Shown here: positions 54,105 to 62,887 of the stretch, in pieces
Layout of the letters: each line of letters opens with the position of its first letter
How positions within the stretch are numbered: the first letter of the stretch is position 1
Made by a program: the position numbers and the translations under genes
Notes under the pieces: model-generated
Told to the model about the DNA's origin: nothing
What the model saw: the letters and a program-made list of their open reading frames with translations, nothing else
Database searches by the model: none
Assembly (NCBI GenBank): GCA_947503175.1
Contig: CANNCO010000001.1
Span: 62,001-126,000 of the forward strand
Length of the DNA: 64,000 nt
Source of the DNA: an uncultured Paracoccaceae bacterium
GTDB lineage: Bacteria > Pseudomonadota > Alphaproteobacteria > Rhodobacterales > Rhodobacteraceae
Direction of reading: 5' to 3'

Positions 54105-55060
54105 GAGGGTTCGATAACCGCTGGACGGATTTGCCGGACTATATCCTTGGGATCACGAAGGAAATCTGGGAAGAGCGCGGGCTTGGCGACAAGATGCGTG
54201 ATTACTATGCGGCGGATGTGATCGTGCGGACACCGGGGGGGATCAGCACGGGCGAGCCGGCTTCGACCGAGGCCACGGTTGCGACGCTGCATGAGTTTCC
54301 GGACCGGGTGCTGCTGGGCGAGGATGTGATCTGGTCGGGGACGCCGGAGGAGGGGATGCTGTCGTCGCACCGGATCCTGTCGACCGCGACGCATCTGGGT
54401 GACGGGGCTTTCGGGAAGGCGACGGGGCGGAAGCTGACCTATCGCGCAATTGCCGATTGCTATGCCAAGGACAACCAGATCAGTGACGAGTGGCTGATCC
54501 GGGACAATGGCGCGGCGGTCCGCCAGATGGGGTGCGCGCCGGAGGCGTGGGCGCGGGCCGAAGTGGCGGCGGGCCGGGGCGGGACGCCCTATACGCCCGA
54601 GACCGATGTGGAGGGGCCGTATACGGGACGGGGCAATGACGATGCCAATGGCGCGCGGCTGGCCGACATCCTGACGCGGATGATGAAGGCGGAGTTTTCG
54701 GTGATCCCGGCGGAGTATGACCGCGCCGCGCATCTGGAATACCCCGGCGGTGTGACCGGGCACGGGCATGGCGATGCGGATCGGTTCTGGCTGGGTCTGC
54801 GTGCGGCGTTTCCGTCGGCTGCGTTCACGGTACACCATGTGATCGGGCGCGAGGATGCGATGATGCCGCCGCGCGCCGCCCTGCGCTGGAGCCTGTGGGG
54901 AACGCATGACGGCTGGGGGGCGTTCGGCGCGCCGAGCGGGGCCCGCGTTCATGTCATGGGGATCACCCATGCCGAGTTCGGGATGTGGGGGCTGCGGCGG
55001 GAGTGGACGCTGATCGACGAGACCGCGATCTGGAAGCAGATCGCGCTTGGGGCCGGCTGA
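54101..55060 (+). CDS. Tandem SnoaL/NTF2-fold protein 2
   Basis: 319 residues; ATG 54101 overlaps the lacI stop (ATGA). Two SnoaL halves: MRDYYAADVIVRTPGGISTGEPASTEATVATLHEFPDRVLLGEDVIW with DEWLIRDNGAAVRQMG, and YDRAAHLEYPGGVTGHGHGDADRFWLGLRAAFPSAAFTVHHVIGRED with WTLIDETAIWKQI. It belongs to the same fold class as the protein at 50219 but the two are clearly divergent in sequence. Catalytic Asp/His pairs are present in both halves. Confidence 0.74.
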   Translation: MRGFDNRWTDLPDYILGITKEIWEERGLGDKMRDYYAADVIVRTPGGISTGEPASTEATVATLHEFPDRVLLGEDVIWSGTPEEGMLSSHRILSTATHLGDGAFGKATGRKLTYRAIADCYAKDNQISDEWLIRDNGAAVRQMGCAPEAWARAEVAAGRGGTPYTPETDVEGPYTGRGNDDANGARLADILTRMMKAEFSVIPAEYDRAAHLEYPGGVTGHGHGDADRFWLGLRAAFPSAAFTVHHVIGREDAMMPPRAALRWSLWGTHDGWGAFGAPSGARVHVMGITHAEFGMWGLRREWTLIDETAIWKQIALGAG

Positions 55061-55101
55061 TGCAGGTGGCTCCGGGGGAGACAGGACGGAAAGAGACGAA
55101 G

Positions 55102-56082
55102 ATGGGAACGGAGACGATGACACCGGCAGAGATGGAGGCGCGGATCGTTCGGTATGGCGAGCTGAAGCCTTGTAAGACGGCGTTTATCGATGCGCATACG
55201 CCGGGGTCGGATCAGAAGGAGAACTTCACGATCATCGGCGGCGGGGTATCGGAAAGCCGCGATCAGCATGTGCATATCGCGCTGCCGCACGGGTTCAATA
55301 TCGGGGCGGCGGGACAGCCGCCGAAATGCCTGAACTCGCTGCACAGTCACCGGACGGCGGAGGTGTTTTTCGTGCTGAAGGGCCGCTGGCGGTTCTTCTG
55401 GGGGCGCTGGGGCGATGCGGGCGAGGTGGTGTTGGAAGAGGGCGATATCTTCAACATTCCCACCGGCATTTTCCGGGGGTTCGAGAATATCGGTACCGAT
55501 TACGGGATGATCATGGCGATCCTTGGCGGTGACGATGCCGGGGGCGGCGTGGTCTGGGCGCCGCAGGTGATCGAGGATGCGGGCGATCACGGGCTGGTTC
55601 TGGGCGAGAATGGCAGGCTCTACGACACGAAGAAGGGCGAGAGCCTGCCTGACGGTGTCGGGCCGATGCCGCTTTTGAGCGATGAGGCGTTGAAGGACTT
55701 TCCCGAGCCCGCGGCGGCGGAGGTGGTGCCGGGCTCCGTGGCGCGGTACTGGGATCTTTATGCCATGGCCGCACACAGCCCCGCGAAGGTGATCGGGGAG
55801 ACCGGCCTTTTGCATGACAAGCCGGGGTTCGAGGTGGATTTCATCACGCGCGGGTCGGCGAAGGAAGCGATGCATTCCCATAACAGACCGTCGGTTCTGA
55901 TGCCGATGCGGGGGCATTGGCGGGTGACGTGGGCGGGGGGCGAGGCCATTCTTGCCCCGGGCGATACGATGAGTGTGCCCGAGGACCTTCCCCATGCCGT
56001 TGTCCCGTCGATGACGGGCGAGGCGAGCCTTTATCACGTGGTGGCCACCGATGATCCAGCGGGGCCGACTTGGCAAGGCTAG
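55102..56082 (+). CDS. Double cupin protein
   Basis: 326 residues from ATG 55102 with GGAAAGAG upstream; an ATG at 55060 overlapping the previous stop is an alternative. Two cupin cores: LNSLHSHRTAEVFFVLKGRWRFFWG plus EEGDIFNIPTGIFRGFENIG, and EAMHSHNRPSVLMPMRGHWRVTW plus LAPGDTMSVPEDLPHAVVPS. His-rich metal sites are present in both. The bicupin plan recalls gentisate- or oxalate-type metalloenzymes, but the substrate here is unknown. Confidence 0.78.
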   Translation: MGTETMTPAEMEARIVRYGELKPCKTAFIDAHTPGSDQKENFTIIGGGVSESRDQHVHIALPHGFNIGAAGQPPKCLNSLHSHRTAEVFFVLKGRWRFFWGRWGDAGEVVLEEGDIFNIPTGIFRGFENIGTDYGMIMAILGGDDAGGGVVWAPQVIEDAGDHGLVLGENGRLYDTKKGESLPDGVGPMPLLSDEALKDFPEPAAAEVVPGSVARYWDLYAMAAHSPAKVIGETGLLHDKPGFEVDFITRGSAKEAMHSHNRPSVLMPMRGHWRVTWAGGEAILAPGDTMSVPEDLPHAVVPSMTGEASLYHVVATDDPAGPTWQG

Positions 56083-56681
56083 GACCGGACCATACGAGGG
56101 AGGTCTATGCGCGCCATGCCGAGACGTTTGACGCGCAGCGGTCGCGTGCCCTGTTCGAGGCGCGGTGGCTGCGGCTTTTTGCGGGCGGATTGCCGGAAAA
56201 GGGCAGGGTGCTGGATCTGGGCTGTGGGTCGGGCAGGCCGATTGCCGGGTGGCTGATCGGCGAGGGATACCGGGTTACGGGAACGGATTTCGCGGCCCCG
56301 ATGCTGGAACTGGCGCGCGCGGCCTGGCCCGAGGCGGACTGGCGGCTAGGGGATATGCGCAAGCTGGATATGGGCGAGACGTTCGACGGTATCATCGGCT
56401 GGGACAGCTTCTTTCACCTGACGCCGATGGAGCAGCGGGATTGCCTGCCCCGGCTGGCGGAGCATCTGGAACCCGGCGGGGTCTTGATGCTGACGGTGGG
56501 CCATGAGGCGGGGGAGGCGACCGGGCAGGTGGCGGGTGAAGAGGTGTATCATGCAAGCCTATCGCCCGCGGGTTATGCCGCCGCGCTGGAGAAATGCGGG
56601 ATGCGGCTGACGGCGTTTCAGGCGGAAGACCCCGATTGCGGCGGGCATAGTGTTCTGATCGCGCGGAGGGATGGCGCGTGA
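56070..56681 (+). CDS. Class I SAM-dependent methyltransferase
   Basis: 203 residues from TTG 56070, overlapping the cupin end by 13 nt. Motif I RVLDLGCGSGRPIAGWL, VTGTDFAAPMLELARA, FDGIIGWDSFFHLT and LEPGGVLMLTVGHEAGEATG are clear. Target unknown. It lies directly before a zinc methyltransferase-like gene, so methyl transfer may be part of the pathway. Confidence 0.8.
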   Translation: MARLGPDHTREVYARHAETFDAQRSRALFEARWLRLFAGGLPEKGRVLDLGCGSGRPIAGWLIGEGYRVTGTDFAAPMLELARAAWPEADWRLGDMRKLDMGETFDGIIGWDSFFHLTPMEQRDCLPRLAEHLEPGGVLMLTVGHEAGEATGQVAGEEVYHASLSPAGYAAALEKCGMRLTAFQAEDPDCGGHSVLIARRDGA

Positions 56682-56796
56682 GTGTTCTCGGTGGTTCTCG
56701 TGCGGATCTGCCGACCGGCGTCGAGCCTGTGCCGAAGGTCGCCTGAAGGGCGTAGTCCCGGTGGCTGGAAGAAGAAACGAACGGGGAGGAGCCCGA

Positions 56797-57924
56797 ATGA
56801 TACGGACGACCCATGTGGGCAGCCTGCCCCGGACGCAGAAAGTAGTGGATTTCATCTTTGCGCGGGAGAAGGGCCAGGACTATGTGCAGGCCGATTTCGA
56901 TGCGGCGATGACGCAAGCCTGTTCCGAGACGGTGCGGCGGCAGGTCGAGGCGGGGATCGACATCGTCAGCGATGGCGAGACGTCGAAGATCAGCTATGCG
57001 ACCTATGTGAAGGACCGCTACACCGGCTTTGACGGGGATAGCCCGCGTAACGCGCCCGCCGATCTGAAGCTGTTTCCGTCGTTTCTGGAGCGTCTGAAGG
57101 ATGACGGGGGTACGCCGACCTATGCCCGGCCCATGTGTGTGGGTGATGTCACGTCGAAGGGGCAGGGGGAGTTGCAGGCCGATATCGCCAACCTGAAGGC
57201 GGGGATGGTGGCGCATGGGGCGGAGCGGGGGTTCATGAATGCGGCGTCGCCCGGCGTGATCTCACTTTTCCTGCAGAACGCCCACTACCCGACGCGCGAG
57301 GCCTATCTGGCGGCGCTGGCCGATGCGATGCGGGACGAGTACCGGACGATTGTCGAGGCGGGGCTGGATCTGCAACTGGATTGCCCGGATCTGGCGCTGT
57401 CGCGGCACATGCTGTTCACCGATCTGTCGGATGCGGAGTTCGTGAAGGTCGCGGAAAGCCATATTGAGGCGCTGAACCATGCGCTGGAGGGGATCGACCC
57501 GGCCCGTGTTCGCGTGCATATCTGCTGGGGCAACTATGAGGGGCCACATGTGTGCGATATCGATATGGATAAGGTGTTTGGGACGTTGATGAAGGCGCGC
57601 GCCTCTTACGTGCTGTTCGAGACATCGAACCCGCGCCATGCGCATGAATGGACAGTGTTTCGCGACCGGAAGCGTGAGATCCCGGAGGACAAGGTGCTGG
57701 TGCCCGGCGTCGTGGACACCACGACCAATTTCGTCGAGCATCCCGAGCTGGTGGCCCAGCGGATCGAGCGGTTCGTGGGCATCGTCGGGGCAGAGCGGGT
57801 GATTGCCGGGTCTGACTGCGGGTTCGGGACATTCGCGGGGTTCGGGGCGGTCGATCCCGAGATTGCCTATGCCAAGCTGGGTGCCCTCGCGGACGGGGCA
57901 AAGCTGGCGGCAGGCAGGATCTGA
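56797..57924 (+). CDS. Cobalamin-independent methionine synthase II (MetE C-terminal)-like protein
   Basis: 375 residues from ATG 56797 with GGGGAGGAG 7 nt upstream. It begins RTTHVGSLPRTQKVVDF as in MetE-C and epoxyalkane-CoM transferase proteins. Zinc ligands fit RVHICWGNYEGPHVCD (His-x-Cys) and AGSDCGFGTF (Cys). There is no N-terminal MetE half, so it is not a complete methionine synthase. It may demethylate or thio-alkylate a substrate; inference from family. Confidence 0.82.
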   Translation: MIRTTHVGSLPRTQKVVDFIFAREKGQDYVQADFDAAMTQACSETVRRQVEAGIDIVSDGETSKISYATYVKDRYTGFDGDSPRNAPADLKLFPSFLERLKDDGGTPTYARPMCVGDVTSKGQGELQADIANLKAGMVAHGAERGFMNAASPGVISLFLQNAHYPTREAYLAALADAMRDEYRTIVEAGLDLQLDCPDLALSRHMLFTDLSDAEFVKVAESHIEALNHALEGIDPARVRVHICWGNYEGPHVCDIDMDKVFGTLMKARASYVLFETSNPRHAHEWTVFRDRKREIPEDKVLVPGVVDTTTNFVEHPELVAQRIERFVGIVGAERVIAGSDCGFGTFAGFGAVDPEIAYAKLGALADGAKLAAGRI

Positions 57925-57927
57925 GAC

Positions 57928-58638
57928 ATGGCCGAACCGCTGGTTCTTTTGCCGGGGATGATGTGCGACGCGCGGTTGTTCGCGGCGCAGACGACCGCGT
58001 TCTCGGCATCCCGTGCGGTTCATATCGCGCCGGTTACCGAAGGCGAGACGATCACCGAGATAGCCGAGGTGGCCCTGGCCGGAGCACCGGAGCGGTTCGC
58101 GCTGGCGGGCCTGTCCATGGGCGGGATCGTGGCGATGGAGATGGTGCGGCTCGCGCCCGAGCGGATTTCACGGCTGGCGCTGATGGATACGAACCCGCTG
58201 CCCGAGACACCCGAGGCGGCGGCACTGCGCGAGCCGCAGATCGCCGGCGCCCGCGCCGGGCGGCTGGAGGACGTGATGCGGGATGAGATGAAACCCCGGT
58301 ATCTTGCGCCGGGCCATGGGCGGATCGAAGTGATGCGCGTTGTCATGGAGATGGCCCGCGCGCTGGGTGCGGATGTGTTCGTGCGCCAGTCGCGGGCGTT
58401 GCAGCGCAGGCCCGATGCACAGGGCGTGCTGCGCGGCGTGACGGTGCCCACGCTTATACTGTGCGGCCGCCACGACGCGCTGTGCCCGGTGCGGCGGCAT
58501 GAGTTCATGCAGGGTCTGGTGCCCGGATCGGTCCTGGAGGTTATCGAGGATGCGGGACATCTGCCGACCCTTGAACAGCCCGAGGCTACAACGGCGGCGC
58601 TGGATCGCTGGCTGACCGGAACGCTTCTCTTGACATAG
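57928..58638 (+). CDS. Alpha/beta hydrolase
   Basis: 236 residues. Oxyanion loop LLPGMMCDARLF, nucleophile elbow AGLSMGGIVAME, acid in LILCGRHDALCPV and His in EDAGHLPTLEQPE. It lies 3 bp after the MetE-like gene and ends the operon before a strong terminator. It resembles lactone or ester hydrolases of catabolic operons. Confidence 0.83.
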   Translation: MAEPLVLLPGMMCDARLFAAQTTAFSASRAVHIAPVTEGETITEIAEVALAGAPERFALAGLSMGGIVAMEMVRLAPERISRLALMDTNPLPETPEAAALREPQIAGARAGRLEDVMRDEMKPRYLAPGHGRIEVMRVVMEMARALGADVFVRQSRALQRRPDAQGVLRGVTVPTLILCGRHDALCPVRRHEFMQGLVPGSVLEVIEDAGHLPTLEQPEATTAALDRWLTGTLLLT

Positions 58639-58650
58639 GCCAGAAAGGTC

Positions 58651-58678
58651 CCGGCCGTGGCTTTTATGCCACGGCCGG
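58651..58678. terminator. Bidirectional terminator after the catabolic operon
   Basis: CCGGCCGTGGC/GCCACGGCCGG is a perfect 11-bp stem with loop TTTTAT between two convergent genes. T-tracts outside the stem are short, but stem strength is high. Confidence 0.65.
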
Positions 58679-58685
58679 TCGCCGA

Positions 58686-59093
58686 TCAGGGTATGGGTCC
58701 GGCCGTTCCCGGTGGCGTCGAGCCTGTGGAACTGCTGCCCCGCGGGTCAGGGCCACGGTCATCGCGATCATCACGGCCGCTACCCGGTGGTGGGCATGGA
58801 AGCCCGGCGGCGGTCACGGCGGTGCCCGGAATGCACTCGTCATCCGGCGGCAGGCAATCATCGAGACTTCCATCGGCGTTATAGGTCGGAATGCAGCCGT
58901 CGTCGCCGGTACAAATCGGGATATCTGCCGGATATGCACTTGAAATCGGCTGGTCGGCGGGGCGGCAAGATGCCGTTCCGAACTTGTCGAAAACCGGTTC
59001 GGCGATGATTGGCGGGGGGGCTTCCGTCTGCGCGCACGCGGCCAGCGCGCCCGCGAGGGCCATGGCGCAGATGAGATTGCGGTTGTGGAGCAT
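58686..59093 (-). CDS. Small Cys- and Pro-rich lipoprotein
   Basis: 135 residues from ATG 59093, with AAAAGGCG upstream. Lipobox ALAGALAAC with Cys at residue 20. The mature part has pairs of Cys (SCRPAD, ICTGDDGCIPTYNADGSLDDCLPPDDECIPG) in an acidic stretch that could bind calcium or form disulfides, and a Gly/Pro/Ser-rich tail. No known family recognised. Divergent from the LysR gene. Confidence 0.6.
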   Translation of the reverse strand: MLHNRNLICAMALAGALAACAQTEAPPPIIAEPVFDKFGTASCRPADQPISSAYPADIPICTGDDGCIPTYNADGSLDDCLPPDDECIPGTAVTAAGLPCPPPGSGRDDRDDRGPDPRGSSSTGSTPPGTAGPIP

Positions 59094-59242
59094 AATGTCG
59101 CCTTTTTGCTGGATAACTTTCGTTTGGCCCGTTCGGACATCGGTCCGGGCAAAACGTTCTGATGCGTCCTCTTCCCGCAGAAATCCGTGGACGGGAAGGG
59201 GATTTTGCGCAATAGGGTTATGCATATTTGCAAGGAGCTAAG

Positions 59243-60085
59243 ATGGACTGGGACGACCTTCGCTATGCCCTGGCAGTGGCCCGGACGGGATCGCTGAACG
59301 CTGCCGGCGCGTTTCTGGGCGTCAACCAGAGTACCGTGGGCCGCCGGATCGCCGCGCTGGAAGCGGCGTTGGGCACGACACTGTTCAAACGATCGAGGAA
59401 GGGCCTTGCCCCGACCGATGCGGGCCGGACCGTGATCGCACGCGCCACGGAGATCGAAGTGCGCGCCGGTTCGCTGGCCACGGATCTGCGCGCCGGAGAG
59501 GGAACGGCGGCGGGGATCGTCCGGCTTCTCGGAAATCAGTGGATGATCGACCGGCTGCTGGCGGCCGGGCTTTCCGGCCTTCTGCACGAATATCCCGATC
59601 TTGACCTGCGCACGGTGGCAGGACGTCCGAGAGCAAGCCTTTGGCGCGGTGAACCGGGTCTGGGTCTATGGTTTGAAGCAAATGCGGTGGACGGGGCCTT
59701 TACCACGCGGCTTGGCGACGTGCCTTACACGACCTTTCGCGCGAAGTCGGGTGGCGAAGAGGCGTGGGTCGCTTTCTTCGACGAGGAGGCACCTGACAGC
59801 GCCTTTGGCGGAAAGGCGATGGGATTGCGGCCTCCGGGCCAGCGGGTCCGCTTCACGGCGGTGGATGCGGCCAGTCTGCGGGAGGCGATTGCCGCAGGTA
59901 TCGGGCAGGGATTGTTGCCGACGGTTCTTGGGCGGGATGACCCTCGTCTTTCCGAGGTGACGGATGAACATCCGCCGATCGTGCGCCCGCTCTACTGCCA
60001 TCTGCATCCCGATGTACTGAGCACACAGCGCGTTCAGGCGGTTCTGAAAGTGCTGCGCGAGGTTTTCGCAGATGCATTCCAGTAA
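59243..60085 (+). CDS. LysR-family transcriptional regulator
   Basis: 280 residues. ATG 59243 has AGGAG 7 nt upstream. HTH: MDWDDLRYALAVARTGSLNAAGAFLGVNQSTVGRRIAALEAALGTTLF. The ligand domain follows from about residue 90 with LREAIAAGIGQGLLPTVLG. It may control the divergent lipoprotein gene or itself; target not shown. A T-rich hairpin ends the transcript. Confidence 0.88.
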   Translation: MDWDDLRYALAVARTGSLNAAGAFLGVNQSTVGRRIAALEAALGTTLFKRSRKGLAPTDAGRTVIARATEIEVRAGSLATDLRAGEGTAAGIVRLLGNQWMIDRLLAAGLSGLLHEYPDLDLRTVAGRPRASLWRGEPGLGLWFEANAVDGAFTTRLGDVPYTTFRAKSGGEEAWVAFFDEEAPDSAFGGKAMGLRPPGQRVRFTAVDAASLREAIAAGIGQGLLPTVLGRDDPRLSEVTDEHPPIVRPLYCHLHPDVLSTQRVQAVLKVLREVFADAFQ

Positions 60086-60090
60086 AAAAA

Positions 60091-60112
60091 AGGTCGCACC
60101 GAAGCGCGACCT
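60091..60112. terminator. Terminator hairpin after the LysR gene
   Basis: AGGTCGC/GCGACCT (7-bp stem, loop of 8) lies 5 bp after the lysR stop. A run of seven or eight A precedes it, so the T-run is on the minus strand; on the plus strand it is a weaker stop. Confidence 0.5.
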
Positions 60113-60486
60113 GTCCAGTCAGGGAGGAACCATACCCGGCCCGAAAGCCGGTAAAAAGATAGGTGAGTCAGCGTTGTCAGGGTGGCCGGAAATACTGGCC
60201 GAACTGTCGGAGCCAAACGCACCGTCACGATTTTGGTAGCACAGTTTTTTTCGCAAATCTTCTCTTAGATGTCGCGCGGCGCGGTGCGTTGCAACTTCGG
60301 CACAGTGCGCCTGTGTCGGCAGAGTGGGCGCAATCCGTTTCACTGCCGCCAAAACAGGCATCCGCGCCCTGAAATACGCGACGTTAGACGAACGGCGGGC
60401 CTCCGTGCATTGACATTCCGGTCTGCTGCGTCACCTTCCCGGCGAACCTCTGGCGATGCCCGAATCCCAATCAATACGGACCTCAT
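60113..60486. other. Intergenic region upstream of glgP
   Basis: 374 bp without a convincing gene. It contains a hairpin GGCCGG/CTGGCC near 60183-60200, AT-rich stretches around 60230-60270 that could be promoter DNA, and a weak ribosome site (CGGACC) before the glgP ATG. I see no repeat or regulatory motif I can name. Confidence 0.4.
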
Positions 60487-62883
60487 ATGACCGCCTCCGC
60501 GCTGCAAGACGACATTTTACGTCATCTGAAATTCACGCTGGGGAAGGATGACGCGCATTCCACATCCCATGATTGGCGGATGGCGCTGTCCTATGCCGTG
60601 CGGGACCGGATCGTGGAGCGGTGGTTCGCGTCGACCCGTGCGACCTATGAAGGGCAGGAGAAGCGGGTTTACTATCTGTCGATGGAGTTTCTGATCGGGC
60701 GTCTGCTGGAGGACGCGATGGTCAATCTGGGCGTGCTGGACGATGCGCGCGAGGTGTTTCAGCGTCTGGGCCTTGATTTTCCGGGGATCGTGGCGGGCGA
60801 GCCCGATGCGGCGCTGGGCAATGGCGGGCTGGGGCGGCTTGCGGCCTGTTTCATGGAAAGCCTCGCGACGCTGGGCTGCCCTGCCTATGGCTATGGCATC
60901 CGGTACGAGCACGGGCTGTTCCGGCAGAGCTTTGACGGTGGCCGCCAGGTCGAGGAGCCGGAAGACTGGCTGCGCTTCGAGAATCCGTGGGAGTTCACGC
61001 GGCCCGAAGCGGCGTTCCATATCGGGTTCGGCGGGCATGTGCATGTGACCGGCCAGCGGGGCATCTGGCGCCCGTCCGAGGCGGTGGTTGCCGAAGCTCA
61101 TGACACGCCGGTGATCGGCTGGCAGGGACGCTGGGCCAATACGCTGCGGCTTTGGGCGGCGGAGCCTGTCCGGATCTTCGATCTCTACAGGTTCAATCAG
61201 GGGGATTACGCGGCGGCGGCGGAGCCCGAGGCGTTCGCCCGGACGATCAGCCGGGTTCTTTATCCCGATGACACGACGCCCGAGGGCAAGGCGCTGCGGC
61301 TGAAGCAGGAGTACTTCTTTACCGCCGCCAGCCTGCGCGACATCCTGCGGCGGTTCGAAAGCGAGTACTCCGATCTGACGCTGCTGCCCCGGAAGGTCGC
61401 CATTCAGCTGAATGACACGCATCCGGCGATTGCCGGTCCGGAGCTTGTGCGGCTTCTGCTGGATGAACGTGGTATGCCGTTCGACGACGCGATCGAGCTG
61501 TCCCGGGCCTGCCTGAGCTACACCAATCACACGCTGTTGCCCGAGGCGCTGGAGCGGTGGCCCGATGACCTGATGGGACGGCTTCTGCCACGTCACATGC
61601 AGATCATCGAACAGATCGACAGGGCCCATGCGCGCCAGTATCCGTCGCGTTCGGTAACGATTTTGGAACATGGTGAGGTCAAGATGGGTGAGTTGTCGTT
61701 CATCATGGCGCATAAGGTGAACGGGGTTTCGGCGCTGCACACCGACCTGATGAAATCGACCGTTTTCAACGATCTCCACGAGCTGCACCCCGAACGGATC
61801 GTGAACCAGACCAACGGTGTGACGCCGCGCCGCTGGATGCGGTCCTGCAACCCCGGCCTCGCGGATCTGATCACCGAGGTGATCGGGCCTGACTGGGTGG
61901 GCGATGCCGAGCGTTTGCGCCGCCTTGAACCGCATCTGACCGATGCCGGGTTTCTGGACCGCTTTGCCGGGGTGAAGCGTGTGAACAAGGCCGCGCTCGC
62001 CAATTGGGCGCATGGCAATCTTGGGATTTCGATCGACCCGCAGGCCATGTTCGATATTCAGGTCAAACGGCTGCATGAATACAAGCGCCAGCATCTGAAC
62101 ATCCTTGAGACCATCGCGCTATGGCAAGAGATCCGGGACAATCCGGGGGCCGGCTGGACCCCGCGGGTCAAGATCTTCGGGGGCAAGGCGGCCCCGGGCT
62201 ATGTCTTTGCCAAGGAAATCATCCACCTGATCAATGCGGTGGCCGAAAAGGTTAACGCCGATCCGGTGGCCTCGCCCTATCTCAAGGTGATTTACCCGCC
62301 GAACTACAACGTGACTTTGGCCGAGCGGTTGATCCCGGCGGCCGATCTGAGCGAGCAGATATCGACGGCAGGCAAGGAAGCGTCGGGCACCGGCAACATG
62401 AAATTCGCGATGAACGGTTCGCTGACTGTCGGCACGCTGGACGGTGCGAATGTCGAGATCCGCGAGCAGGTCGGGGCGGAGAACTTCTTTCTGTTCGGGA
62501 TGACGGCGCAGGAAGTCGTTGAACGGCGCGGGATCTCGGGCCATGCGGCGCTGGCAATCGCGGCGGATCCGCGTCTAGCGCGCGCGCTGAAGACCTTGCG
62601 CGACGGGACGTTCAGCCCGGATGCGCCGGGGCTGTTTGCGGGGATCGCCGACAATGTGTCGGGGCCAGACTATTTTCTGGTCGCATCGGATTTCAGCGAT
62701 TACTGGCGGGCGCAGCGCGAGATCGACTGGGTCTATGCCGATCAGCATCGGTGGATGACGATGGCGGCGCAGAATACCGCGCGGTCCGGCTGGTTCTCGT
62801 CGGACCGGACGATCCGCAGCTATATGACGGATATCTGGAACGCGGATGTGGCCGAGCCGTTGCGCAAGCTGGCAGCGGAGTAA
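60487..62883 (+). CDS. glgP: Glycogen/alpha-glucan phosphorylase
   Basis: 798 residues. N-terminal regions VYYLSMEFLIGRLLEDAM and DAALGNGGLGRLAACFMESLATLG, active site IQLNDTHPAI and NQTNGVTPRRWM, and the PLP lysine motif EASGTGNMKFAMNGSLTVGTLDGANVEI (about residue 635). It releases glucose-1-phosphate from glycogen. The other glg genes are not next to it inside this window; the following gene is convergent 4 bp away. Confidence 0.95.
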   Translation: MTASALQDDILRHLKFTLGKDDAHSTSHDWRMALSYAVRDRIVERWFASTRATYEGQEKRVYYLSMEFLIGRLLEDAMVNLGVLDDAREVFQRLGLDFPGIVAGEPDAALGNGGLGRLAACFMESLATLGCPAYGYGIRYEHGLFRQSFDGGRQVEEPEDWLRFENPWEFTRPEAAFHIGFGGHVHVTGQRGIWRPSEAVVAEAHDTPVIGWQGRWANTLRLWAAEPVRIFDLYRFNQGDYAAAAEPEAFARTISRVLYPDDTTPEGKALRLKQEYFFTAASLRDILRRFESEYSDLTLLPRKVAIQLNDTHPAIAGPELVRLLLDERGMPFDDAIELSRACLSYTNHTLLPEALERWPDDLMGRLLPRHMQIIEQIDRAHARQYPSRSVTILEHGEVKMGELSFIMAHKVNGVSALHTDLMKSTVFNDLHELHPERIVNQTNGVTPRRWMRSCNPGLADLITEVIGPDWVGDAERLRRLEPHLTDAGFLDRFAGVKRVNKAALANWAHGNLGISIDPQAMFDIQVKRLHEYKRQHLNILETIALWQEIRDNPGAGWTPRVKIFGGKAAPGYVFAKEIIHLINAVAEKVNADPVASPYLKVIYPPNYNVTLAERLIPAADLSEQISTAGKEASGTGNMKFAMNGSLTVGTLDGANVEIREQVGAENFFLFGMTAQEVVERRGISGHAALAIAADPRLARALKTLRDGTFSPDAPGLFAGIADNVSGPDYFLVASDFSDYWRAQREIDWVYADQHRWMTMAAQNTARSGWFSSDRTIRSYMTDIWNADVAEPLRKLAAE

Positions 62884-62887
62884 CCCG

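Noticed and set aside
59218-59233. TTGCAAATATGCAT-like sequence (reverse strand) upstream of the LysR gene, resembling the LacI operator
   Set aside because: Half sites are separated by 4 rather than 6 nt and it precedes a different regulator, so it does not fit the O1/O2 pattern.
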